A stretch of DNA of 64,000 bases from Nitrosovibrio sp. Nv4 (GCF_900215485.1 NZ_OCMZ01000001.1:1240001-1304000), one strand, 5' to 3'. Numbered from the stretch's first letter, positions 29,016 to 41,309 are shown. Numbers and translations are program-made. Notes: a model not told the origin generated them from the sequence alone.

Positions 29016-29450
29016 TTAATACCTTTCGGCTTCGGGTTTGTCGGTCGCGTAGGAATGAATGGTGTAGCGAACGCTACGGCCTTCCACTTCCTGGCGTATC
29101 AAGCCAAAGCCCGGTTCTGTCTTGGGACGGTTGACGATATACGACATCGTCGGACTTTCCACGCCCCGCGTCGAGTTAAACGCGGTTACCCGGATATAAT
29201 GGCTCGGGTACGTTTTGCGGCAGTCATTGATCTCCGCCAGGATGCCGGCAGGATCTTTTAGATCAAACATCGGATTGCCGAACATTTCCCAATAAGTATT
29301 GCGTGGATGCGGATCGTCGGTGTATTCGATACCTATCGCCCAGCCGTTCTTCAACGCATATTTGATTTGCGCCGAGATTTGCTTATCCGTCAGCGGAGGC
29401 AGAAAAGAGAACTGCCCCTGCGTGAGGCGGTTTCCTATATTGGTCATCAT
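29016..29450 (-). CDS. cbbS: RuBisCO small subunit, form IC
   Basis: 144-aa small subunit of the L8S8 enzyme. FSFLPPLTDKQISAQI, GWAIGIEYTDDPHPRNTYW and the C-terminal extension (GFGLIRQEVEGRSVRYTIHSY) that forms the beta-hairpin of red-type enzymes are visible. Start ATG at 29450, with a second ATG directly after it; ribosome-binding site GGAGAA upstream. 23 bases separate it from cbbL. Confidence 0.96.
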   Translation of the reverse strand: MMTNIGNRLTQGQFSFLPPLTDKQISAQIKYALKNGWAIGIEYTDDPHPRNTYWEMFGNPMFDLKDPAGILAEINDCRKTYPSHYIRVTAFNSTRGVESPTMSYIVNRPKTEPGFGLIRQEVEGRSVRYTIHSYATDKPEAERY

Positions 29451-29473
29451 AATTATTTTCTCCTTGGTGTGTG

Positions 29474-31034
<1,561 letters not shown>

Positions 31035-31095
31035 TGATAGTATTTTACTTATAGATGACCCCAAGATCGAGATTTGGAATCGAATTCGGGCAGGA

Positions 31096-32034
31096 ATGGC
31101 CATGCTGCATGTCACCCTAAGACAGCTAAAAGTTTTCGAATCAGTTGCCCGCAACCTGAGTTTCTCGCGCGCTGCTGAAGAACTCTATCTGACCCAGCCC
31201 GCGGTGTCGATGCAAATCAAGCAATTAGAAGATAACATTGATTTGCCCCTCTTCGAACAAATAGGCAAGAAAATCTATCTGACCGATGCCGGACATGAAC
31301 TTTACCATTACAGCCGTGCGATCTCCCAGCAATTGGCAGATATGGAACTGGCGCTTGACGAGTTGAAAGGTCTGGAACGGGGCAAACTCAATATCTCGGT
31401 GGTCAGTACCGCCAACTATTTTGCCCCACATTTATTAGCCAAGTTTTGCCAGCGCTATAGCGGAATTACCGTAAGCCTTAATGTATCGAACCGGGAAACC
31501 GTGCTTAAGCATCTGGCTGATAATGTAACCGACCTCGCCATCATGGGTCAGCCGCCGGATGGCCTGGATATCGCCACTGAATCATTCATGGAAAACCCGC
31601 TGGTGGTGATTGCTCCGCCAGATCACCCATTGTGCTCGGCTCGCCGGATTCCCGTGAAAAGGCTGGAACAGGAAACCTTTCTGGTACGCGAACCAGGTTC
31701 CGGCACTCGCAGTGCAATGGAACGTTTTTTTTCCGCGCATCATATCTCCGTTAACAAGGGCATGGAAACCGATACCAATGAGGCCATCAAACAAGCGGTG
31801 CAGGCGGGAATGGGGCTCGGAATCATGTCATTGCACACCGCTGAGCTGGAGTTGGAAACCAAGCGGCTCAAGATTCTGGATGTGCAGGATTTTCCGATCA
31901 TGCGCCACTGGCACATCGTGCATCGGAAAAACAAGCGTCTTTCCAGCGTGGCGCAGGCGTTCAGAGAGTTCTTGCTGAAAGAGGCTCCTGGACTGATGCC
32001 AGGAATAAAGGAGCGAAAGATCGAAGAAGTATAA
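31096..32034 (+). CDS. cbbR: LysR-type regulator CbbR
   Basis: 312-aa LysR-type regulator of the cbb operon. N-terminal winged helix (LRQLKVFESVARNLSFSRAAEELYLTQPAVSMQIKQLE); C-terminal effector-binding domain from about residue 95. CbbR proteins sense metabolites such as RuBP, PEP or NADPH and activate cbbLS. Start ATG at 31096, or the ATG two codons later, which has a better-spaced AGGA. Divergent placement next to cbbL is the classical arrangement. Confidence 0.94.
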   Translation: MAMLHVTLRQLKVFESVARNLSFSRAAEELYLTQPAVSMQIKQLEDNIDLPLFEQIGKKIYLTDAGHELYHYSRAISQQLADMELALDELKGLERGKLNISVVSTANYFAPHLLAKFCQRYSGITVSLNVSNRETVLKHLADNVTDLAIMGQPPDGLDIATESFMENPLVVIAPPDHPLCSARRIPVKRLEQETFLVREPGSGTRSAMERFFSAHHISVNKGMETDTNEAIKQAVQAGMGLGIMSLHTAELELETKRLKILDVQDFPIMRHWHIVHRKNKRLSSVAQAFREFLLKEAPGLMPGIKERKIEEV

Positions 32035-32060
32035 TTTTTCAGTTTTTCCCTTCCCCATGT

Positions 32061-32105
32061 TCTTCGAACGCATAGCACATAATGCCTTTATCATACGTTC
32101 GAAGA
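32061..32105 (+). terminator. terminator after cbbR
   Basis: Perfect 10-bp inverted repeat TCTTCGAACG / CGTTCGAAGA followed by TTTATT, 26 bases after the cbbR stop. The loop is long (25 bases), so it is a probable, not certain, Rho-independent terminator. It stands between cbbR and the convergent efflux block. Confidence 0.6.
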
Positions 32106-32241
32106 TTTATTCCTCACCCGGGCTTTTAGCGCTGAAGGGCAGCTATCCCGGCACGGATGCCTTGTGGTGGTCGAACCGGGGTTCAGCCAGCAATTGAAGG
32201 AAGGGCTTGGGAATAACTGTAATTTGGGATACTGTTTTCAA

Positions 32242-35200
32242 TTATTCTTTTGGGGTCGAGGGCGGTTCGCTATCCGCAATCTGCCGGGTCTCAGCCACTG
32301 AACCCTTTTTTTCTTTGAACCGCCCTCCGATCTTTCCGATCACAACAAAAAAAAGCGGTACAAAAAAGATCGCTAGAAATGTAGCGGCCAGCATTCCCCC
32401 AAACACGCCCGTCCCGATGGAATTCCGGCTGGCCGCACCCGCTCCGGAAGCCACCACAAGGGGAAATACGCCGAGGATAAAGGCCATGGAGGTCATGATG
32501 ATGGGCCGGAATCGAAGACGCGCCGCTTCGAGCGCAGCGTCGGTTAACGACTCACCCGCAGCGTATCGTTGATTGGCAAACTCGACGATCAGGATCGCAT
32601 TTTTGGCCGCCAGCCCGATCAGCGTCACCAGCCCGATTTGAAAGTAGATATCATTGCTCAGCCCCCGCGTCCAGATCGCCAGCAATGCGCCTAAAATCCC
32701 GAAGGGTATCGCGAGAATGACAGCGAACGGAATGGACCAGCTTTCGTAAAGGGCGGCCAGCACCAGAAAGACCATGAGTATGGCGAAGGCGAATACTAGA
32801 ACGGACTGGCCTCCAGCCTTGCTTTCCTGAAACGATATTCCGCTCCAGTCGATCTCATAACCCCGAGGAGTCAGGACCTCATTGGCTATCTGCTCTAACG
32901 CTTCAAGCGCTTGTCCTGAGCTATATCCTGGCGCGGCGCCCCCCAGCACGAGCGCGGTATTGAATCCGTTGAAATGCGTGACAGGGTCGGGTCCGCTGGT
33001 AAATTCCGTGGTGACGACCGAATCCAATGGAATCATGGTATGTTCTGTGCCGCTCCGAGCCCGCACATATATCTTGCTGATATCGCTCGGGCTGGATCGG
33101 TATTCCGGCAAGGCCTCTGTTTGAACGCGATAGATACGTCCGAATTTTACAAAATCGTTCACATACAGATTCCCGAAATAAGCCTGCATGGTGTCAAAGA
33201 CTTCAGAAATTGGCACACCCAGCGCTTTGGCGCGCTCGCGGTCGACCGTCGCATATAGCCGGGGGGCACTTACACGGAAATTGGTACCGGCAGCCGCGAT
33301 CGCGGGGTGTTCCATAGCCTTGGCTACGAATTCCTGAGCTGCGGCGGCGAACTCGGCGAAATCACCGCCGCTGGGGTCCTGCAATTGAAGGGAAAAACCA
33401 CCCGTGGAGCCGAGACCCCTGATGGAAGGGGCATTGAAAGCCAGGATCAAGGCCTCGGGAATTTTGGCGAATTCCTCAAAAGCGGCCGCAATAAGACCAG
33501 AGACCTGCTCGCCGGCCTCCTTGCGTGTGTCCCAATGGTGCAGCGGCACGAACATCGTCGCTTGATTCGCTCCCCGGGTCCCGAATACAAAGTTTTGCCC
33601 GGCCAGGGCATCAGTCGAATGCACTGCGGGAGTTGATTGGAAATAACCCTCTATTTTACTCAGGACCTCAATCGTTCTTGCCTTGGAAGCGCCGTCCGGC
33701 AGCTGGACAACGGTAATAAAATAGCCCTGATCCTCTTCTGGAAGGAAACTACCCGGAATGATTTTGAATAGACCAAGGATGACGAATATCAGCATTCCGA
33801 AGATGACCAGAGCAATCGCCGATCGTTTCAGAATGGTTCCGACAGCTCCGGCATAACGGGCCTGCATCCAGTCAAACGACCGGTTGAACATTTTCCAGAA
33901 CCCTTTTGGTTCGCCGTGGCCTGGCTTGAGAACCAGGGCGCAGAGAGCAGGGCTAAGGGTGAGCGCCACGAACCCTGAAATGGCGACAGACAGGGCGATG
34001 GTAATCGCAAATTGTTTATACAGCTCACCGGTGATTCCACCTAGGAATGCGACCGGCACAAACACAGCAGCAAGCACAAGGACGATCGCTATCACTGGCC
34101 CGGCCACTTCATCCATGGCCCTTTTAGCCGCGTCCTTCGGCGAAAGACCTCCCTTGGTCATGTGCCGCTCAACATTCTCTACGACAACAATCGCATCATC
34201 CACCACGATGCCTATAGCCAGGACCATACCGAACAAGGTCAACGTATTAATGGAAAAACCGAGCGCTTCCATACCCGCAAGGGTTCCAATGAGCGAGATG
34301 GGAACGGCGACTGCCGGAATAAGCGTCGCGCGCCAACTCTGCAGAAAAACAAAGACGACCAGAATGACCAGGAGTGTTGCTTCAACAAGCGTCTTTATGA
34401 CCTCCTTGATGGAGACATCAATGAAAGTGGTGGTGTCGTAGGGAATATCGTAGGAAACGCCGGTTGGAAAACTTTTGGCCAGCTTGTCCATTTCCTGGCG
34501 GACCCGTTGGACCGTGTCGAGCGCATTGGCTCCGGGCGAAAGGAAGGTCAATAGAAACGTATTGGGCTTTCCGTTCCATCGTCCTTCAAGATCGTAGGAC
34601 TGGGCGCCCAATTCCACCCGCGCGACATCCCGCATGCGCACCATGGACCCATCCGGATAAGCTCGAACGATCATGTCTTCAAATTCGTGGACCTCGCTCA
34701 TTCGGCCGCGCGTGATTACCGGAATAGTGAGTTCTGTACCGTGAGGCGTGGGTTCCCTGCCTACCCTGCCGGCTGGAAAATCCCGGTTCTGCTCGCGAAC
34801 CACGGCCGCAATTTCGGTCGGCGTAAGGTCGAGTTGTGCCATACGGACGGGATCGAGGATCAACCGCATGGAGTAGTTCTGAGCGCCAAAGATGATGGCG
34901 TCTCCAACACCAGGAAGACGCTTGACGCTATCAAGAATTCGAAGCAGAGCGTAGTTCGAGAGAAAAACGGTATCATGCCGGGGATCGGTAGAGCTCAGCG
35001 CAATGACCGCCAACATATCCGGCGACATTTTTTTTACAGTTATGCCCTGGCGAACGACTTCGTCTGGCAATTGAGGTTCGGCAAGACGTTGCCGGTTCTG
35101 TGCCTGGACCTGTGCGATATCCACATCGGTTCCGATTTCAAACGTGAGCCTCATCGTCATGTGCCCATCGTTTGTGCTCGTGGAGTCGTAGTACAGAAGG

Positions 35201-35424
35201 TTATCGATACCGGGAAGCTGGACCTCTATCGGACGTGCGACGGCTTCCGCGACAACTTCTGCGCTGGCACCGGGATAGTCCGCTTCAATCTGCACCATTG
35301 GTGGCGTGATTTGCGGAAATTGCGCAATCGGCAGGTTCTTTAAAGAGACCAGGCCGACCACCACAATTACGATCGACAGGACTGATGCGAAAATTGGGCG
35401 ATCGATAAAAAAATGGGAATTCAT
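32242..35424 (-). CDS. RND multidrug efflux permease, HAE1 family (pump 2)
   Basis: 1060-aa inner-membrane proton/drug antiporter of the AcrB/MexF type: 12 predicted helices and two large periplasmic loops. N-terminal FFIDRPIFASVLSIVIVVVG, proton-relay aspartates in GIVVDDAIVVVEN, and the relay lysine in AAKNAILIVEF are intact. It overlaps the stop of the upstream fusion-protein gene by 4 bases (ATGA). It has no outer-membrane factor of its own downstream and may share the one at 36778-38196. Substrate unknown. Confidence 0.93.
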   Translation of the reverse strand: MNSHFFIDRPIFASVLSIVIVVVGLVSLKNLPIAQFPQITPPMVQIEADYPGASAEVVAEAVARPIEVQLPGIDNLLYYDSTSTNDGHMTMRLTFEIGTDVDIAQVQAQNRQRLAEPQLPDEVVRQGITVKKMSPDMLAVIALSSTDPRHDTVFLSNYALLRILDSVKRLPGVGDAIIFGAQNYSMRLILDPVRMAQLDLTPTEIAAVVREQNRDFPAGRVGREPTPHGTELTIPVITRGRMSEVHEFEDMIVRAYPDGSMVRMRDVARVELGAQSYDLEGRWNGKPNTFLLTFLSPGANALDTVQRVRQEMDKLAKSFPTGVSYDIPYDTTTFIDVSIKEVIKTLVEATLLVILVVFVFLQSWRATLIPAVAVPISLIGTLAGMEALGFSINTLTLFGMVLAIGIVVDDAIVVVENVERHMTKGGLSPKDAAKRAMDEVAGPVIAIVLVLAAVFVPVAFLGGITGELYKQFAITIALSVAISGFVALTLSPALCALVLKPGHGEPKGFWKMFNRSFDWMQARYAGAVGTILKRSAIALVIFGMLIFVILGLFKIIPGSFLPEEDQGYFITVVQLPDGASKARTIEVLSKIEGYFQSTPAVHSTDALAGQNFVFGTRGANQATMFVPLHHWDTRKEAGEQVSGLIAAAFEEFAKIPEALILAFNAPSIRGLGSTGGFSLQLQDPSGGDFAEFAAAAQEFVAKAMEHPAIAAAGTNFRVSAPRLYATVDRERAKALGVPISEVFDTMQAYFGNLYVNDFVKFGRIYRVQTEALPEYRSSPSDISKIYVRARSGTEHTMIPLDSVVTTEFTSGPDPVTHFNGFNTALVLGGAAPGYSSGQALEALEQIANEVLTPRGYEIDWSGISFQESKAGGQSVLVFAFAILMVFLVLAALYESWSIPFAVILAIPFGILGALLAIWTRGLSNDIYFQIGLVTLIGLAAKNAILIVEFANQRYAAGESLTDAALEAARLRFRPIIMTSMAFILGVFPLVVASGAGAASRNSIGTGVFGGMLAATFLAIFFVPLFFVVIGKIGGRFKEKKGSVAETRQIADSEPPSTPKE

Positions 35425-36662
35425 GGCGCGTTCTGCGTGATTTTTTCCGCAGCAGGACTATCCGGGGAAGTAGTCTCCCCATTCTGATATGGAATAGCAT
35501 TCACTTGAACGCCTGGCTGAATTCGGTGAAAGCCTTCCACGACTACCCGTTCTCCTGGATGAAGGCCATCTTCGATCAGCCACTCCTTCTCATGCCATGT
35601 GCTGGCCCGAATCGGACGAAGCTCCGCTTTGCTCTCCTTGTCGATCACATAGACAAATGATCCCTTGGGCCCCTGTTGAACGGCCCGTTGAGGGATGAGG
35701 ATAGCGCTAGTCCGAATGTAGCCCTTTAGACGAACCTTGACGAATTGTCCAGGATAAAAATAGGATTTCCCAGGAGAAAAGCCCCCTTCCGGATTGGGAA
35801 ATGTAAATCGTGCCTGTAACATACCCGTCTCGGACCGCAAGGTAACATCGGCAAAATCCAGTATCCCTTCCTCTGGATATACAGTCCCATCCGAGAAGGT
35901 CATCACCCCATGTAGTTGAAAGATATCAGGCCTCTGGACCCTATGCTCCGCGAGTTCGCGGCGCCGCCGGAGGAGATAGCTTTCGGGAACATTCACGTTT
36001 ACATACATGGGATCCAGTTGATCGATGGTGGTCAAAAGGGTTGTCTGGGCCGAGACCAGGCGCCCCTCGTAGAAATGGCTGCGACCGATCCGGCCATTCA
36101 CTGGAGCGGTGATCAGGGTGTTGTCCAGGTCAAATTTCGCCTTGATCAGTTCGCTTTGGGCAGCTTCAAGCGTGGCTTTGGCTCCCAGCATTTCAGCGAC
36201 GGCGTCATCAACGTTTTTCTGACTGACAGCTTGTTCCTCAAGAAGTGGCTTCACACGAGCGAGTTCCTGCTCTGCCTGGACAAGCCGGGCCTGAGCCTGG
36301 GCCACTCTCGCTTTACCGCTGAGATAGACGGCTTTGAATGGCACAGGGTCGATGAGGTACAACCGGTCGTTTTTTTTGACGTTCCGGCCTTCCGTAAAAT
36401 AGACTTCCTTAATAATTCCGGTAACCTGCGGGCGAATCTCCACGGGGCGAAAGGCCTCCGTCTGCCCGATAAACTCCGGTTCGTCCGGGACCGTTTGAGC
36501 AGTCACGGTAATGACTTCCACCTGAGGGACAGGTGGAGGAGGAGCAGGTGCTTTCTCTGAACAGCCAGCAAGCAGAATCAGGGATAGCCCGGCACTCATG
36601 CGAGCAATGGCGGTACCATTTTGAATGGCTAACGTTATTAACCATTGGGCGGTCAGGTTCAT
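35421..36662 (-). CDS. RND periplasmic membrane-fusion protein (pump 2)
   Basis: 413-aa adaptor (AcrA/MexE type) that links the RND pump to an outer-membrane channel. Lipobox LLAGC near residue 33, proline-rich linker (APAPPPPVPQ), lipoyl-like barrel and a helical hairpin at about 105-175 (VAQAQARLVQAEQELARVK...), then beta-barrel. The first ATG (36662) leaves a long N-region before the signal peptide; the ATG at 36599 (MSAGLSLILLAGC) gives a more usual lipoprotein start. Neither has a strong ribosome-binding site, so the start is open. Confidence 0.9.
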   Translation of the reverse strand: MNLTAQWLITLAIQNGTAIARMSAGLSLILLAGCSEKAPAPPPPVPQVEVITVTAQTVPDEPEFIGQTEAFRPVEIRPQVTGIIKEVYFTEGRNVKKNDRLYLIDPVPFKAVYLSGKARVAQAQARLVQAEQELARVKPLLEEQAVSQKNVDDAVAEMLGAKATLEAAQSELIKAKFDLDNTLITAPVNGRIGRSHFYEGRLVSAQTTLLTTIDQLDPMYVNVNVPESYLLRRRRELAEHRVQRPDIFQLHGVMTFSDGTVYPEEGILDFADVTLRSETGMLQARFTFPNPEGGFSPGKSYFYPGQFVKVRLKGYIRTSAILIPQRAVQQGPKGSFVYVIDKESKAELRPIRASTWHEKEWLIEDGLHPGERVVVEGFHRIQPGVQVNAIPYQNGETTSPDSPAAEKITQNAP

Positions 36663-36777
36663 ATGCTTGGCTCTTGGGCTATCCCGTAAAAAGGAAGGAG
36701 TATCCGGCTAGCGAATAGGGCAATCAGGGTACGTCGTAAATTCCGCTTTCAGACAGTCAGATGAATGTCAGCAACGA

Positions 36778-38196
36778 TCATGCCGGCGACCACCCGCCGC
36801 CCAAAGCCTTATAGAGCTGCACGACGGACACGAGATGCAGGCGACGTGTTGCCGTAAGCGCAAACTCGGCATCGAACAGAGTGCGTTTGGCAAGGAGCAC
36901 ATCCACATAGCTGGTAATGCCCCCCTTGTAACGAAGATCGGCCACATGCAGAGCCGAGCGTAGCGCCGCAACCTGATCCTGTTGGGCCTTGCGTTGCTCA
37001 TCGACGGTGCGGACAGCTACAAGCGCATCTTCAACCTCTTTGAAGGCTACCAGGACAGTTTGCTCGTACTGTGCCAGTACCTGCCTTGCCTGTGCTTCTG
37101 CCGCCCGCTGGTCAAACCCGAGGCTTTGCGCATTGAGTAACGGACCCGCCAATCCGAGTCCTCCGACGCCAAACTCACTGCCAGAGAGCAGCAGCTTGGA
37201 CAGCGCGGGGCTCGCCACCCCCAGAAAGCCCGTGATGGTGAGCCTGGGAAAACGCGCCGCTTTCGCCATTCCGATTCTGGCGGTTGCCGCCGCCAGCGTT
37301 TGTTCCGCCTGCAAAATATCGGGGCGACGCTGCAAAAGCTCGGAAGGAAGACCAGCCGGCACTGCGGGTGGCATCAGCTGTTCCGTCAATGAGTGGCCTC
37401 GCACGATCGGCACCGGGTTTTTCCCCAGCAGCACGCTCAGCTCATTTTCCTTTTGCACCATCTGCCGTTCAAGTTCCGCCACCCTGGTCGCCGCATTGGC
37501 ACGCTCCGCATCGAATTGATCCAGATCGAGTCGGGAAATCAATCCGCCTCGCAGTTGCGCCCGTGCAATGGCGACCGATTCCTCCCAAGAGGAAAGGGCA
37601 TGCCGGGCAATATCCAGTTGCATGTCGAATTGCAGCAGATCGAAATAGGACTGTGCCACCGAACTCACCAATGTCAGCACTATCGCCCGGCGATTCTCCT
37701 CACGCGCCATCAGATCGGCACGGGCGGCCTCATTGGAGCGGCGAATCCTGCCCCAGATATCCAGTTCCCAATTCAGCGTGCCCTGACCAAAATAGCTGTA
37801 AGGCGTGGGAAATCCTCGGATAAGGAATCCGCCAATGGTCCCGAATGCCGGCGCATTGATATTTGCGTCCAGTTTAGGAAAGAAGTCCATACCGGCTATG
37901 CCGAGGCGAGCCTGGAGCTCCTCGACACTCGCTACAGCCTGCTTGAGATCCTTGTTTTCCGCTAAAGCCTGCCGGATAAGTCGCTGAAGTTCGTCGTCAT
38001 GCAGGAGCTCCCACCATGGAAGATTGGCAATGGACTGCCCTTCCGTTTCCGCCATCCGGAAGCTATCGGAGGTGTCGATATGGGGCCGCGAATAATCGGG
38101 TCCCATGGCGCAGGACGCCAGCAACAGGGTCGAAAAAAGCAGTAAAGCCGATACCCAAGAGCTACAATTTCTCTTCCATAAAGGCGAGGCCATCAT
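36778..38196 (-). CDS. outer-membrane factor lipoprotein (NodT/OprM family)
   Basis: 472-aa TolC-like outer-membrane channel with lipobox LLLASC at about 25-29 (acylated cysteine), two OEP domains (about 60-250 and 270-460), and the family motif MGPDYSRP after the lipid anchor. It begins overlapping the RND pump 1 stop by 4 bases and precedes the second fusion protein by 115 bases, so it is physically part of pump 1 operon and could also serve pump 2. Confidence 0.93.
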   Translation of the reverse strand: MMASPLWKRNCSSWVSALLLFSTLLLASCAMGPDYSRPHIDTSDSFRMAETEGQSIANLPWWELLHDDELQRLIRQALAENKDLKQAVASVEELQARLGIAGMDFFPKLDANINAPAFGTIGGFLIRGFPTPYSYFGQGTLNWELDIWGRIRRSNEAARADLMAREENRRAIVLTLVSSVAQSYFDLLQFDMQLDIARHALSSWEESVAIARAQLRGGLISRLDLDQFDAERANAATRVAELERQMVQKENELSVLLGKNPVPIVRGHSLTEQLMPPAVPAGLPSELLQRRPDILQAEQTLAAATARIGMAKAARFPRLTITGFLGVASPALSKLLLSGSEFGVGGLGLAGPLLNAQSLGFDQRAAEAQARQVLAQYEQTVLVAFKEVEDALVAVRTVDEQRKAQQDQVAALRSALHVADLRYKGGITSYVDVLLAKRTLFDAEFALTATRRLHLVSVVQLYKALGGGWSPA

Positions 38197-41100
38197 GTCG
38201 CTTCCTCTTGCATATTCTGGGACGGTTTATCTGTGCGCTTGCGGCTAAGCCAGGTAAAAAACAGGGGAATGAAAATAGTGGCGACAAAAGTGGCAAGCAG
38301 CATGCCGCCAAAAACGCCGGTACCCATCGATTGCCGTGCGGCTGCTCCCGCCCCGGTCGCAATGACGAGCGGCACGATCCCCAGCACGAAAGCCATCGAT
38401 GTCATGACAATGGGACGAAAACGCAGGCGCGCTGCCTCGATTGCAGCTTGCCTGACCGGCATCCCTTCCCTCATTTTCTGGCTGGCGAATTCCACGATCA
38501 GAATCGCATTCTTGGCCGCCAGGCCTATCAGCGTGATCAAGCCCACCTGAAAATAAATATCGTTGGGCATTCCACGTATTAAAATGGCAAGTAGCGCGCC
38601 GACCAGTGCAAAGGGTACCGCCATGATGACAGCCAGTGGCAGTGCCCAGGTTTCAAATTGTGCAGCCAGGATGAGAAACACCATAATGATGGCGAAGCTG
38701 AACGCAAAAATGGCCGCGGAACCAGTGCTCTTTTCCTGAAAGGCCTGCCCAGTCCAGGCAATCTGGTAATCGGGAGGTAAATTCTCTGCCGCAATCTCTT
38801 CTACAAGCTTGATCGCGTCCCCCGAACTCACGCCAGGTGCACCGCCTCCCAGAATTTTTGCAGAGAGAAGGCCATTGTAGCGCTCCAATTGTTCCGCCCC
38901 CACAATACTGCTGATCTTGCTGAGTGCCGATAGTGGCACCATCGCGTCGGATTGTGAACGCACGTACACTCTGCCGAGGTCTTCCGGTTGCATGCGATAT
39001 TGCGGTTCCGCTTGCAGCTGCACGCGATAGGTGCGGCCGGATTTGTTAAAGTCATTGATATAGAGGGATCCCATGGTACTTTGCAAGGTCGCATAGATAT
39101 CAGCAATCCGAACTCCCTGCGAAATCGCTTTTGCCTCATCCACTTCAATAAGAAATTGCGGCACTGTCGGGCGGAAGAACGTGTTTACGCCGGCAAGACG
39201 CGGTTCCTGATTGAGCGCATCAATAAAATTGTTCACTACCCCCGATAATTGCAAGGGGCCTGCGCCGGCACGGGTTTGTACATAGACTTCAAAGCCTCCC
39301 GCCGTGCCGAGACCACGAATAGCTGGAGGATTGAATGCAATCGCTATGCCGTCGGGTTGTTGCATGCCGATACCCATTAACTTGTTGACAATATCTTCCG
39401 CGGTGGCGGTGCGTTCCGACCAGTCCTTGAAAGCAACAAACATCGTGGCGGAACTGGTCTTGTTGCCGCCTCCAATCAGGTCAAAACCATTAACGACGAA
39501 CTGATGGGCCACCGCCGGATCTTCCGCGATGGCCGCTCGTACAGCTTCAGTGGTTTTAGTTGTTCGAGCCAGCGTGGCGCCATCGGGCAGAATCGTAGCA
39601 GTAACCACATACCCCTGATCCTCGGGCGGAACAAAGCTGTCTGGAACAGTCTTGATCAGATAGATTGCCACGGCGATGATACCTGTGAATACGAAGATAC
39701 CGATGATTTTGTGGCGCAGGGTGGCGTCGACCATTGAAATATAGAAATTGGTCAGGCGCCTGAACCCGCTGTTGAATGCGCGGAAGAATGCGGACTCGCC
39801 ATGCGTGTGTTTCAGCAGGATAGCGCATAGCGCTGGTGTCAACGTCAGCGCCACAATGCCAGAGATCGTGACGGCGACCGCTACTGTTACCGCAAACTGA
39901 CGATAGAGCTCGCCTGCGATTCCTCCCATGAAGGCCACGGGCACAAACACCGCGCATAGTACCAATACAATAGCGACGACGGCGCGCGCAACCTGTTCCA
40001 TCGATCGGATCGCAGCTTTCATTGGCGACAGTTTTTCCTCATCCATCAAACGCTCGATGTTTTCCAGCACGACAATGGCATCATCCACCACAATGCCGAT
40101 TGACAGCACCATGGCGAACAGCGTGAGCGTATTGATGGAGAAGCCGAACATCCACAATCCGGCAAAGGTACCGATCAGGGAGATGGGCACCGCGATAATG
40201 GGAATCAGCGTGGCGCGCCAGCTTTGCAGAAAAAGGTACACGACCAGCACAACGAGGATCATCGCCTCTCCGAGTGTTTTGACCACTTCCCACATGGAGG
40301 CTTTAACAAATTTGCTGGTATCGTAAGGTACGACATAATCCATGCCTTCCGGGAAACGCTGCTTCAATTCATCCATTTTGGCCATGAGCGCGTCCGCCGT
40401 ATCAAGTGCGTTTGCGCCAGGCTGCAGGAAGATCGGGATACCTGCGCCAGGTTGGCCATTCAGTGCGGTACGCACATCGTAGCTGAGTGCGCCAAGCTCG
40501 ATCCGGGCAACATCCTTGAGATAAAGAACGCCTCGCGGGCCATCGGCACGTAAAATGATATTGCCGAATTGTTCAGGTTCCAGCAACCGCCCCTTGGCGT
40601 TAACGGTATAAACCAGTTGCTGGTCATCCGGTACCGGTTCCTGGCCTATTTTGCCGGCTGCATATTGCGCGTTCTGGGCCTGAATGGCAGCCGCGATATC
40701 TGTAGTGGTTACCCCTAATTGCGCCATCCGGTCAGGACGCAGCCAGATGCGCATCGAGTAGTCCTGCGCTCCAAAAACTATCGCATCGCCTACCCCTTTG
40801 GTTCGTTTCAGCTCATCCAGCACGTTAAGCGTAGCGTAATTGCTCAGGAACAGGGGATCATACTTTCCCTTCTCCTTGGAGATCAGCATGAAGACCAGCA
40901 GGATGTCGTTGGAACGCTTCTCTATTCTCAGGCCGGTTCGCCTGACTTCATCCGGCAAGCGCGGCAGTGCAATATTTACACGGTTGCTTACGTTGAAGGT
41001 TGCCTGGTCGACATCCGTACCGACTTCAAAGGTGGCGGTGATGGTCAGCGTGCCACTCGAGTCGGAGCTCGAACTGAAATACAAAAGATCATCAACACCG

Positions 41101-41309
41101 CTCAACTGCTCTTCAATCGGGGCGGCAACAGTTTTAGTCAGCGTTTCCGCGCTCGCCCCGGGAAAGGTTGCCGTTATCAAAACGGTGGGGGGCGCAATCT
41201 GAGGATACTGTGCGATGGGCAGTTGCAAGGCGGCGGCCAGCCCAGCCAGAACAATAATAATGGATATTACGGATGAAAAAATTGGCCGCGTAATGAAGAA
41301 TCTGCTCAT
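38193..41309 (-). CDS. RND multidrug efflux permease, HAE1 family (pump 1)
   Basis: 1038-aa AcrB-like pump. Start MSRFFITRPIFSSVISIIIVLAG; proton-relay pair in GIVVDDAIVVLEN and lysine in AAKNAILIVEFAS; C-terminal charged tail (KRTDKPSQNMQEEAT). Thirteen bases downstream of its own fusion protein gene (minus strand) and overlapping the outer-membrane factor gene. Complete tripartite system with the flanking genes and likely controlled by the TetR regulator through the palindrome at 42585-42610. Confidence 0.94.
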   Translation of the reverse strand: MSRFFITRPIFSSVISIIIVLAGLAAALQLPIAQYPQIAPPTVLITATFPGASAETLTKTVAAPIEEQLSGVDDLLYFSSSSDSSGTLTITATFEVGTDVDQATFNVSNRVNIALPRLPDEVRRTGLRIEKRSNDILLVFMLISKEKGKYDPLFLSNYATLNVLDELKRTKGVGDAIVFGAQDYSMRIWLRPDRMAQLGVTTTDIAAAIQAQNAQYAAGKIGQEPVPDDQQLVYTVNAKGRLLEPEQFGNIILRADGPRGVLYLKDVARIELGALSYDVRTALNGQPGAGIPIFLQPGANALDTADALMAKMDELKQRFPEGMDYVVPYDTSKFVKASMWEVVKTLGEAMILVVLVVYLFLQSWRATLIPIIAVPISLIGTFAGLWMFGFSINTLTLFAMVLSIGIVVDDAIVVLENIERLMDEEKLSPMKAAIRSMEQVARAVVAIVLVLCAVFVPVAFMGGIAGELYRQFAVTVAVAVTISGIVALTLTPALCAILLKHTHGESAFFRAFNSGFRRLTNFYISMVDATLRHKIIGIFVFTGIIAVAIYLIKTVPDSFVPPEDQGYVVTATILPDGATLARTTKTTEAVRAAIAEDPAVAHQFVVNGFDLIGGGNKTSSATMFVAFKDWSERTATAEDIVNKLMGIGMQQPDGIAIAFNPPAIRGLGTAGGFEVYVQTRAGAGPLQLSGVVNNFIDALNQEPRLAGVNTFFRPTVPQFLIEVDEAKAISQGVRIADIYATLQSTMGSLYINDFNKSGRTYRVQLQAEPQYRMQPEDLGRVYVRSQSDAMVPLSALSKISSIVGAEQLERYNGLLSAKILGGGAPGVSSGDAIKLVEEIAAENLPPDYQIAWTGQAFQEKSTGSAAIFAFSFAIIMVFLILAAQFETWALPLAVIMAVPFALVGALLAILIRGMPNDIYFQVGLITLIGLAAKNAILIVEFASQKMREGMPVRQAAIEAARLRFRPIVMTSMAFVLGIVPLVIATGAGAAARQSMGTGVFGGMLLATFVATIFIPLFFTWLSRKRTDKPSQNMQEEAT